Below, piece by piece: positions 1-6,170 of a stretch of 6,883 nt of DNA. The stretch lies in the NCBI GenBank assembly GCA_029934875.1, contig JAOZLK010000237.1, positions 1 to 6,883 on the forward strand, written 5' to 3'. Origin of the DNA: Bacteroidales bacterium (GTDB lineage Bacteria > Bacteroidota > Bacteroidia > Bacteroidales > GCA-2748055). Position 1 is the first letter of the stretch, and each line of letters opens with the position of its first letter. A model generated the notes under the pieces. The model made no database searches and was not told the DNA's origin. It saw only the letters and a list, made by a program, of their open reading frames with translations. Position numbers and translations under genes: made by a program.

Positions 1-838
1 TTGCGTGGTTCCGGGTACCAGGGGCAGGGAGCGAAGTCGTGACCCCGAAACCATCATCACTGAAGCCACCAGTCTTTTTGAAAATGGATACCGGGAGGTA
101 ACCCTCCTTGGCCAAAATGTAAACTCATACAAATGGGGTGACAAGGAAGAGGGTGTTTCATTCGAGCAGCTTCTCGACCGGGTTGCAGGGATTGACCCCC
201 TGCTGAGGGTGCGCTTTGCCACCTCTCATCCCAAGGATATGAGCGACGAACTGCTGAAGGTGATGGCGGGCAGACCCAATCTGTGCCGCTCGATTCACCT
301 ACCGGTACAATCGGGCAGTTCTGCTGTGCTGAAACGGATGAAAAGGAAGTACACCCGGGAACATTACATGGATCGGGTTGAGGCCATCCGCAAATACCTT
401 CCGGATGCATCCCTTTCCACCGATATCATTGCAGGGTTTTGCGGGGAGACTGAAGAGGAGCACAAGCAAACCCTGAGCCTCATGGAATGGGCGGGATACG
501 ATCTCTCCTTCATGTTTAAATACAGCGAAAGATCCGAAACCTTTGCAGCCCGAAAACTGGAAGATGATGTGCCTGAAAGGGTAAAAACCAAGCGACTGAA
601 CGAGATTATCGAGTTACAATTGAAACTCTCACTGGCCGGCAAACAGAAAGACATCGGAAAAAGCTATGAGGTTCTGGCCGAAGGCACATCAAAGAAATCG
701 GAGGAGCAGCTCTACGGTCGAACCTCCCAGAATAAAGTGGTGGTCTTTCCCCGAGGATTGGTGAAGCCGGGTGATTACGTGCATGTCAAAATCACCGACT
801 GCACCTCAGCCACTTTGCTTGGTGTGCTGAATTTCTAA
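1..838 (+). CDS. miaB: MiaB, tRNA-2-methylthio-N6-dimethylallyladenosine synthase (C-terminal part, 5' truncated)
   Basis: Radical SAM methylthiotransferase that adds a 2-methylthio group to N6-isopentenyl-A37 of tRNAs reading codons that start with U. The reading frame is open to the window edge; the first complete codon (2-4) is Cys, matching the third cysteine of the CxxxCxxC cluster that holds the SAM-binding [4Fe-4S]. About 278 residues remain, so the N-terminal MTTase domain, the first two cluster cysteines and the true start lie outside. Seen in the fragment (Cys = 1): TRGRERSRDP (6-15), LLGQNVNSY (35-43), HLPVQSGS (99-106), STDIIAGF (139-146), and a C-terminal TRAM domain (about 214-276). 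TRGRERSR with LLGQNVNSY points to MiaB rather than RimO or MtaB. Two normally conserved spots differ: VVPGTRG where Y or F is usual before TRG, and YSERSET where RPGT is common. The gene ends 27 bp before the SQR-like gene on the same strand. Confidence 0.95.
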   Translation, partial: CVVPGTRGRERSRDPETIITEATSLFENGYREVTLLGQNVNSYKWGDKEEGVSFEQLLDRVAGIDPLLRVRFATSHPKDMSDELLKVMAGRPNLCRSIHLPVQSGSSAVLKRMKRKYTREHYMDRVEAIRKYLPDASLSTDIIAGFCGETEEEHKQTLSLMEWAGYDLSFMFKYSERSETFAARKLEDDVPERVKTKRLNEIIELQLKLSLAGKQKDIGKSYEVLAEGTSKKSEEQLYGRTSQNKVVVFPRGLVKPGDYVHVKITDCTSATLLGVLNF

Positions 839-846
839 TATATTTA
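814..846 (+). promoter_or_regulatory. Possible Bacteroidota-type promoter for the SQR-like gene
   Basis: TTTG at 814-817 and TATATTTA at 839-846 are 21 bp apart, resembling the Bacteroidota -33/-7 arrangement (TTTG ... TAnnTTTG) with one mismatch, the last G. The -33 part lies inside the end of miaB. A 12-bp palindrome, TTTAAGCTTAAA (843-854), overlaps the putative -7 box and could be an operator, but a palindrome of this size is expected by chance in a window this long. Read-through from miaB is an equally good explanation for expression. Confidence 0.3.
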
Positions 847-865
847 AGCTTAAAAGCACTCAACT

Positions 866-2323
866 ATGGATGTCTTGGTTTTAGGCGCTGGGGTCTCAGG
901 CCACACAGCAGCAGCATTTTTAAGAAAAAAGCTGGGAAAGGAACACAATGTGACCGTTGTTTCTCCCAGTTTATATTATCAATGGATCCCATCCAATATA
1001 TGGGTGGGGGTCGGAAGGATGAACATTGACCAGGTCCGGTTCAAGTTGGACAAAGTATACAGGAAATGGGGTATTGACTTCAAACAAGCCAAGGCTTTAT
1101 CAATTCATCCTGATGGCAATAATTCTGTTTCACAGGGTTTTGTGACCATTGAATATACATCGGCCGACCGAAAAGGATCGACAGAAGAGGTCTCATACGA
1201 TTATCTGGTCAATGCCACAGGGCCTAAACTGAATTTTGAAAAAACTCCGGGATTGGGTCCCGCAAACGACACCACGGTTTCAGTTTGTTCCTATGATCAC
1301 GCAGCCCATGCATGGAAAGAGCTGCAGAAAGTGATCGAAAAACTAAAAAAGGGTATAAAACAGAAAATCGTGGTAGGGACGGGTCATCCCATGGCTACCT
1401 GCCAGGGTGCAGCCTTTGAATATGTCCTGAACATCGCATTTGAGCTAAGAAAACAGAATTTGTCTCATCTTGCTGAAATTACCTGGCTAACAAATGAGTA
1501 TGAGGTGGGAGACTTCGGTATGGGAGGTGCATTTATCAAGCGAGGTGGTTACGTGACCTCCACGAAGATCTTTGCCGAATCGATACTTTCCGAGAACAAT
1601 ATCAGATGGGTTAAAAGGGCAGGGGTTCAAAAGGTTGAAAAGGGAAAGATCCATTACGAAACACTTGACGGAGAACACCATAGCATTGAATACGATTTCT
1701 CCATGCTGATCCCGGCTTTTTCAGGGCATGACATAAGAGCAATGGACAAGCAGGGGAAAGATATTTCCTCAAAACTATTCGCAGGAAACGGGTTGATGCT
1801 GGTTGATGCAAAATACAAATCCAAACCATTTGAGGAGTGGAGCATTGAAGACTGGCCGACAACTTACCAGAGTCCAGGGTATGATAATATCTATGCCACA
1901 GGAATTGCATTTGCCCCACCACATTCAATCTCAAAACCCATGAAAAGCAAGAATGGAACGGATATTTATCCCTCCCCACCGCGTACAGGAATGCCTTCAG
2001 GGGTCATTGGCAAAGTGGTCGCCCAGAACATTGCCCACAGGATCAAGGACGGGACCAATGAGCACAAACACACCGCCAGCATGGGCAGAATGGGAGCTGC
2101 ATGTATTGTTTCAGTGGGATATGGCATACGAAAAGGGCTTGGAGCTACCATGACCGTTTCACCCATCGTCCAGGATTGGGAGAAATACCCTGAATGGGGC
2201 AGAGACCTGAATGCCACAGTTGGTGAGATCGGACTGGCCGGCCACTGGATCAAGCTATTCCTTCATTATATGTTCCTTCACAAGGCAAAGGGTTATCCAT
2301 TCTGGTGGTTGCTGCCCGAATGA
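866..2323 (+). CDS. Sulfide:quinone oxidoreductase-like FAD-dependent oxidoreductase
   Basis: 485-residue flavoprotein of the SQR branch of the two-dinucleotide-binding-domain (disulfide reductase) family. Known members oxidise sulfide to polysulfide or sulfur and pass electrons through FAD to membrane quinone. Seen here: an N-terminal FAD-binding GAGVSG loop (residues 7-12), the SQR-typical YYQWIPSNIWVGVG stretch (37-50), NATGP (116-120), and three cysteines in SQR context: Cys141 (SVCSYDHA), Cys179 (MATCQGAAFEY) and Cys413 (AACIVSVG). These align by context with Cys124, Cys156 and Cys347 of the Aquifex enzyme, the last two being the redox pair. The C-terminus (about 458-485) is amphipathic and aromatic, ending PFWWLLPE, which fits monotopic membrane attachment as in SQR. 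It is somewhat longer than the Aquifex enzyme (about 430 residues). The start is chosen because the FAD motif begins at residue 7. It follows miaB by 27 bp and precedes a 53-codon ORF by 23 bp. Codon use looks more AT-rich than its neighbours. The exact SQR type, or a sulfide-unrelated role, cannot be settled from sequence alone. Confidence 0.85.
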   Translation: MDVLVLGAGVSGHTAAAFLRKKLGKEHNVTVVSPSLYYQWIPSNIWVGVGRMNIDQVRFKLDKVYRKWGIDFKQAKALSIHPDGNNSVSQGFVTIEYTSADRKGSTEEVSYDYLVNATGPKLNFEKTPGLGPANDTTVSVCSYDHAAHAWKELQKVIEKLKKGIKQKIVVGTGHPMATCQGAAFEYVLNIAFELRKQNLSHLAEITWLTNEYEVGDFGMGGAFIKRGGYVTSTKIFAESILSENNIRWVKRAGVQKVEKGKIHYETLDGEHHSIEYDFSMLIPAFSGHDIRAMDKQGKDISSKLFAGNGLMLVDAKYKSKPFEEWSIEDWPTTYQSPGYDNIYATGIAFAPPHSISKPMKSKNGTDIYPSPPRTGMPSGVIGKVVAQNIAHRIKDGTNEHKHTASMGRMGAACIVSVGYGIRKGLGATMTVSPIVQDWEKYPEWGRDLNATVGEIGLAGHWIKLFLHYMFLHKAKGYPFWWLLPE

Positions 2324-2346
2324 ACCTTAAATAAAAAGAAACAAAG

Positions 2347-2508
2347 ATGGAAAATCTACATAAAGACAGAGGCTATAAGGACGAGTTCTACCCCCCCATG
2401 CCTACCCGGTTCACAAAACGGATTCGCACCAATTTCCTGGTCCAGGTCTACAATTTTTTCAGGCTGAACTACAAAATAATGAAGATCGTGATCAAGGGTC
2501 ACTCATAG
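2347..2508 (+). CDS. Small basic amphipathic protein, 53 residues, downstream of the SQR-like gene
   Basis: I do not recognise this protein by name. The ORF runs from ATG at 2347 to TAG at 2506-2508, starts 23 bp after the SQR-like stop, and is in a different frame from it, so it is not a read-through extension. A purine-rich run (AAAAAGAAACAAAG) precedes the ATG. The product has a polar N-terminal third with a Pro-rich turn (FYPPMPT, residues 14-20), then a cationic segment (RFTKRIR, 21-27), then a hydrophobic and aromatic stretch with interspersed basic residues (about 28-50, containing FLVQVYNFF), ending KGHS. This resembles a membrane-surface amphipathic helix rather than a full transmembrane span. 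Codon third positions are mostly G or C, like real genes here. The position suggests co-transcription with the SQR-like gene and perhaps a role with it at the membrane; that is inference. A chance ORF remains possible. Confidence 0.6.
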   Translation: MENLHKDRGYKDEFYPPMPTRFTKRIRTNFLVQVYNFFRLNYKIMKIVIKGHS

Positions 2509-2577
2509 TGACAAGGATCCGTGTGCCTACAGTTCAATGGAACCTGATTAGGATATCCTGACGATAATCCTGCCTTA

Positions 2578-4326
2578 CTATAGTTTTACCTTCAGGAACA
2601 GTTCATCCAGTTGCTCTCCCGAAATGGTCGACGGGGTATCGATCATCACATCACGTCCCGAATTGTTCTTGGGAAAGGCAATCACATCACGGATCGATTC
2701 AATACCTGCGAACAGGGCCACCAAACGATCGAAGCCAAAGGCGATTCCACCATGGGGAGGTGCTCCGTAACGGAAGGCACTCATCAGGAAGCCAAACTGC
2801 TTCCGAGCCTCTTCTGCTGTGAAGCCCAGGTTATCAAACATCTTACTTTGCAGGGCCTCATCATGTATCCTGATGGATCCTCCACCAATTTCCACACCAT
2901 TAATTACCAGGTCATAAGCTTTTGCCCGAACCTTACCCGGGTCCGTGTTGAATAACTCAATATCCTCTTCATAGGGACTGGTGAAGGGGTGGTGCATGGC
3001 ATGAAAACGCCCGGTTTCCTCGTCCCAGTCAAGCAGGGGGAAGTCAACCACCCACAGGGGCTTAAATACATTTGGATCGCGAAGTTCAAGGCGGCTGCCC
3101 ATCTCAAGCCTCAGTTCACTGAGGGCCTTCAGGGTCAGGTTGCGCTCACCAGCCAGCAAAAAAAGCAAATCGCCAGGTTTTGCCCTGAACATACCAAGCC
3201 ATTGTTTCAAGGCTGCTTCATCGAAGAATTTATCCACAGAAGATTTTACACTTCCATCCTCGTTGTATTTCACATAGACCAGGCCCTTCATGCCGATCTG
3301 TGGTCTTTTAACCCAGTCGGTAAGTGCATCCAATTGCTTTCGGCTGTATCCGGCACATCCTTCGGCACAGATAGCTCCTACGTACTCAAGCGCGTCAAAT
3401 ACCTGGAATCCCTTTCCCTGCACCAAAGATGTCATCTCACTAATTTCCATACCGAAGCGGACATCCGGCTTGTCATTTCCAAACCTGCTCATGGCCTCGG
3501 AATAGTCCATCTTTGGAAACTGCCCTTCCATCTCTACGTTCTTGATCGAGCGAAACAGGTGTTTGGTCAGCCCTTCAAAGGCTTCCAGAATTTCATCGCG
3601 GTCCACAAAGGACATCTCGCAATCGATCTGGGTAAACTCGGGCTGACGATCAGCCCTCAGGTCCTCATCCCTGAAACACTTCACAATTTGAAAATACTTA
3701 TCAAAGCCGGCCACCATCAGCAACTGCTTAAAGGTTTGTGGCGACTGTGGCAGGGCATAAAACTCTCCCGGATTCATCCTTGAAGGCACCACAAAATCCC
3801 TGGCTCCCTCGGGAGTAGATTTAATAAGGACAGGGGTCTCCACTTCCAGGAAGCCCTGCTCACTCATGTACTTCCTGATCTCAATGGACATCTCGGAGCG
3901 AAGCATCAGGTTTTTCCTTACCTCCGGTCTGCGCAAATCAAGATAGCGATATTTCATCCGGATATCGTCTCCTCCGTCGGTATTATTTTCAATGGTAAAA
4001 GGTGGCACCTCCGACTTATTGAGAATCTTCAGACTCTCAGCCAGGATCTCGATATCGCCTGTGGGCATCTGGGGATTTTTATTGCTCCGTTCGGCCACCT
4101 TTCCACTTACCTGGATGACATACTCACGACCCAGCTTCCTGGCCTCCTGACAAAGATCCGACCTGGTCTCCATGTTAAATACCACCTGGGTAAGTCCGTA
4201 GCGGTCCCTCATATCCACGAAAGTCATACCACCCAGATCCCTCGATTTCTGGACCCATCCTGACAGGGTGACTTCCTCTCCCACCTGTTCCATCCTTATC
4301 TGACCGCAATTGTGTGTTCTGTACAT
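2578..4326 (-). CDS. aspS: Aspartyl-tRNA synthetase (bacterial type)
   Basis: Class IIb aminoacyl-tRNA synthetase that activates aspartate with ATP and charges tRNA-Asp in the cytoplasm. Its 582 residues match the usual bacterial length. Domains in order: an N-terminal OB-fold anticodon-binding domain (about 1-105, with [20 protein letters not shown]), motif 1 ending in the invariant Pro165 (FLEVETPVL), the flipping loop TPEGARDF (171-178), [11 protein letters not shown] (194-204), motif 2 [18 protein letters not shown] (218-235), the bacterial GAD insertion (about 290-420), IGGGSIRIH (480-488) and motif 3 [10 protein letters not shown] (526-535). All catalytic motifs look intact. Leu31 falls where E. 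coli discriminating AspRS has Leu and the non-discriminating Pseudomonas enzyme has His, which hints at a discriminating enzyme. The start [10 protein letters not shown] aligns with the family N-terminus. It is divergent from tadA and convergent with the small ORF at 2347-2508. Confidence 0.98.
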   Translation of the reverse strand: MYRTHNCGQIRMEQVGEEVTLSGWVQKSRDLGGMTFVDMRDRYGLTQVVFNMETRSDLCQEARKLGREYVIQVSGKVAERSNKNPQMPTGDIEILAESLKILNKSEVPPFTIENNTDGGDDIRMKYRYLDLRRPEVRKNLMLRSEMSIEIRKYMSEQGFLEVETPVLIKSTPEGARDFVVPSRMNPGEFYALPQSPQTFKQLLMVAGFDKYFQIVKCFRDEDLRADRQPEFTQIDCEMSFVDRDEILEAFEGLTKHLFRSIKNVEMEGQFPKMDYSEAMSRFGNDKPDVRFGMEISEMTSLVQGKGFQVFDALEYVGAICAEGCAGYSRKQLDALTDWVKRPQIGMKGLVYVKYNEDGSVKSSVDKFFDEAALKQWLGMFRAKPGDLLFLLAGERNLTLKALSELRLEMGSRLELRDPNVFKPLWVVDFPLLDWDEETGRFHAMHHPFTSPYEEDIELFNTDPGKVRAKAYDLVINGVEIGGGSIRIHDEALQSKMFDNLGFTAEEARKQFGFLMSAFRYGAPPHGGIAFGFDRLVALFAGIESIRDVIAFPKNNSGRDVMIDTPSTISGEQLDELFLKVKL

Positions 4327-4363
4327 TTTTACCTTTTTTATATGATAAGCTAGCCTGTATACC

Positions 4364-4371
4364 TATTTTTG
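4364..4371 (+). promoter_or_regulatory. Putative -7 promoter element for tadA
   Basis: TATTTTTG is an exact match to the Bacteroidota -7 consensus TAnnTTTG, ending 33 bp before the tadA ATG, a suitable distance for a short 5' leader. No clear TTTG -33 box is seen at the expected spacing, only a T-rich run (4334-4339), so this is a half-supported promoter. Confidence 0.4.
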
Positions 4372-4384
4372 TCATAAGCGAGTG

Positions 4385-4392
4385 CAAATTTA
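4385..4392 (-). promoter_or_regulatory. Putative -7 promoter element for aspS
   Basis: Read on the minus strand this is TAAATTTG, an exact TAnnTTTG match. It lies 58 bp upstream of the aspS ATG (first base 4326), giving a leader of roughly 50 nt. A matching -33 TTG is not obvious, and it would fall inside the first codons of tadA. Confidence 0.4.
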
Positions 4393-4404
4393 GTAACTTT
4401 TGGT

Positions 4405-4854
4405 ATGGAGAGACCACTATTCCCCGATGAATATTTTATGAAGGAGGCTTTGAAGGAGGCACAAAAGGCCTATGAGTTGAAAGAGGTGCCAGTGGGAGCG
4501 GTCATTGTGAACCGCGACCGCATCATAGCCAGGGCCCATAACATGACCCAGCAATTGATGGATGTGACTGCTCATGCCGAGATGATCGCCATCACTTCCG
4601 CGTCAAACTTCCTGGGAGCCAAATACCTGAACGACTGCACTCTTTTCGTGACTCTTGAACCCTGTGTAATGTGCGCCGCTGCGTTGAAATGGGCCCAGCT
4701 GGACCGTGTTGTGTTTGGGGCATCCGATCCCAGGGAAGGATTCTCCCGCACAAGCACTTCCATCCTTCATGTAAAAACCAGGGTGGTTACGGGAATTATG
4801 GAAGAGGAAGCTTCCTCTTTGCTAAAGCAGTTCTTTCTTGAAAGAAGAGATTGA
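4405..4854 (+). CDS. tadA: tRNA-specific adenosine deaminase (A34 to I34)
   Basis: Zinc-dependent deaminase of the cytidine/deoxycytidylate deaminase superfamily. TadA converts the wobble adenosine of tRNA-Arg(ACG) to inosine. The 149-residue protein carries the full active site at the same numbering as E. coli TadA: His57 and the proton-shuttling Glu59 in TAHAEM (55-60), and zinc ligands Cys87 and Cys90 in LEPCVMC (84-90). EVPVGAVIV (27-35) and RAHN (43-46) are further TadA-type motifs, and the C-terminal half forms the usual helix with EEEASSLLKQFF (133-144). The first ATG is chosen because DEYFMKEAL is the typical TadA N-terminal helix. There is no clear Shine-Dalgarno sequence, as is common in Bacteroidota. 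Related nucleobase deaminases such as guanine deaminase share the fold, but the overall match favours TadA. It is divergent from aspS and convergent with aroA. Confidence 0.93.
   Translation: MERPLFPDEYFMKEALKEAQKAYELKEVPVGAVIVNRDRIIARAHNMTQQLMDVTAHAEMIAITSASNFLGAKYLNDCTLFVTLEPCVMCAAALKWAQLDRVVFGASDPREGFSRTSTSILHVKTRVVTGIMEEEASSLLKQFFLERRD
4802..4819. repeat. Perfect 18-bp palindrome inside the 3' end of tadA
   Basis: AAGAGGAAG (4802-4810) is followed directly by its reverse complement CTTCCTCTT (4811-4819), with no mismatch and no spacer. As RNA it could fold into a 7-bp stem with an AGCT loop. A second, weaker inverted repeat (TTCTTT/AAAGAA, 4831-4846) follows 11 bp later. There is no T-tract, so it is not a standard intrinsic terminator. 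The bases encode a conserved part of TadA, which may fully explain the pattern. Confidence 0.6.
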
Positions 4855-4868
4855 TGCTCCTTCTGAGA

Positions 4869-6101
4869 TTATAGGTCTGAAAGTGAGAATCCGGCTTTCT
4901 CAAGGTCCTGCCAGTAAGCCGGGTAAGACTTTGTCACCACCATGGCGTCATTCACTGTTAGTGCTCCAAAGGGTATGGCCAGGGGTGCAAAAGCCATGGC
5001 CATGCGGTGATCGTGATAGGTTTCGATTATGACATTTTGCTCAGGCTGACCTCTCTTCCCGTCCCAGCTAATCCAATCGCCCCCTTCATCAGCTTCCAGG
5101 GAAAACCCAAATTTCCCCAGCTCCGTCTGCAGGGCAGCAACCCGGTCGGTCTCCTTAATCCTCAGGGTCCGGGTACCGGTAAAACGATAGGGGATTCCCA
5201 TAGCACATAATGTAACTGCCATGGTCTGGGTAAGATCGGGACAGGAGGTGAAATCATATTCGAAAAGGGACTTTTGTACCTCTCTTCCCGAGCGAAGCAG
5301 CAGGGACTTGCCTTCAAAACAGCTTTCCACACCCAGGGAAGTAAACATATTCACAAGGATTGCATCGCCCTGCAGACTATCCTGCTCCAGCATGGGAAGG
5401 GCAATCTCCGATCCCGGGAGCAGGGCTGCCAACTGGTACCAGTAGGATGCTGCGCTCCAGTCCGATTCAATCACAAAATTATTAAAGCTGTATTTGCCCT
5501 CTTTTATGGAAATCTCCCGCCCCTTGAAGGAGGCCTCAATGCCCCCCTTCTGCATCAGCGATTGGGTCATTCGTATATAAGTGGCTGAGACCACATCGCC
5601 TGACAGCGAAATCTTCAGTCCACCCTCAAGAACAGGACCGATCATCATTAATGCACTGATAAACTGGCTGCTGATGCCACCATCAACTGTAATGCTCCCT
5701 CCTTTTTTCAGACCTCCCTTAATCTGCAAGGGTGCACAGCCCTGGCTCTCCATGTAAGTGATCCCGGCACCCAGCGCCCTCAGGGCATCTACCAGGGGCC
5801 CCACCGGTCTCTGCTTCATGCGGTCCGAACCGGTGAGAACTACACTTTCATCCTGTGTAGACAGGTAGGCGGTCAGAAATCGCATGGCAGTGCCGGCATG
5901 GCCAATATCCTTCACCGCTGACACCTGTTTTAAAGCATCTCTGAGGAAATGAGTATCATCGCTGTCTGATAGATTTTCAAGCTCCGCTCCGCTGTCAGAG
6001 AGGGCCTGCATAATTAACATCCGGTTTGATATGCTTTTAGAGGAAGGGAGATATATTATATCTTGCAGGGGATTTTGCGGACCAGAGATGACTTTTTTCA
6101 T
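4869..6101 (-). CDS. aroA: 3-phosphoshikimate 1-carboxyvinyltransferase (EPSP synthase)
   Basis: Joins phosphoenolpyruvate to shikimate-3-phosphate, giving EPSP, the sixth step of the shikimate pathway to chorismate. The 410-residue protein is a little shorter than E. coli AroA (427), from loop differences and not from loss of a domain. Visible active-site residues (E. coli equivalents in brackets): Lys22, Ser23 and Arg27 in SSKSISNR (same numbers), AGTAMR 69-74 (95-100), Arg98 in RMKQRP (Arg124), Ser144-Ser145-Gln146 (169-171), Asp289 (Asp313), Lys316-Glu317 and Arg320 in KETDR (340, 341, 344), His365-Arg366 in HDHRMAM (385, 386) and Lys391 (Lys411). All are present, so the enzyme should be active. 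His68 and Phe75 replace E. coli Asn94 and Pro101 beside the PEP site. The start places the first strand as in the family. It ends 14 bp from the tadA stop and is divergent from the proline dehydrogenase gene. Confidence 0.97.
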   Translation of the reverse strand: MKKVISGPQNPLQDIIYLPSSKSISNRMLIMQALSDSGAELENLSDSDDTHFLRDALKQVSAVKDIGHAGTAMRFLTAYLSTQDESVVLTGSDRMKQRPVGPLVDALRALGAGITYMESQGCAPLQIKGGLKKGGSITVDGGISSQFISALMMIGPVLEGGLKISLSGDVVSATYIRMTQSLMQKGGIEASFKGREISIKEGKYSFNNFVIESDWSAASYWYQLAALLPGSEIALPMLEQDSLQGDAILVNMFTSLGVESCFEGKSLLLRSGREVQKSLFEYDFTSCPDLTQTMAVTLCAMGIPYRFTGTRTLRIKETDRVAALQTELGKFGFSLEADEGGDWISWDGKRGQPEQNVIIETYHDHRMAMAFAPLAIPFGALTVNDAMVVTKSYPAYWQDLEKAGFSLSDL

Positions 6102-6105
6102 AATT

Positions 6106-6113
6106 CAAAGATA
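6106..6113 (-). promoter_or_regulatory. Putative -7 element immediately upstream of aroA
   Basis: On the minus strand TATCTTTG matches TAnnTTTG exactly and ends only 4 nt before the aroA ATG. If used, transcription would begin at or next to the start codon, giving a leaderless mRNA. No -33 TTG is seen about 20 bp upstream, so a chance match in this AT-rich gap is quite possible. Confidence 0.25.
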
Positions 6114-6170
6114 ATAAATAGCATATATTGGGGGCCGGTAAAAAATGCATCTGTAACAGTACTTATGATC

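Noticed and set aside
1611..1979. Minus-strand open frame of 122 codons inside the SQR-like gene
   Set aside because: The plus-strand product has clear FAD and cysteine motifs throughout; the antisense product has none and a composition typical of a shadow frame.
2324..2508. The small ORF as a frameshifted or read-through extension of the SQR-like protein
   Set aside because: The SQR-like protein already has a complete, family-like C-terminus (WWLLPE), and the small ORF has its own ATG in another frame with no sign of a slippery site.
2550..2571. AGGATATCCT palindrome and a nearby ATCCT that might form a terminator between the small ORF and aspS
   Set aside because: The stems are short, the loop alternatives are weak and there is no T-tract on either strand, so I do not call a terminator in 2509-2577.
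2989..3783. Long open frame of 264 codons on the plus strand, antisense to aspS
   Set aside because: It lies wholly inside the certain aspS gene, shows no recognisable domain, and is explained by the codon bias of the opposite strand.
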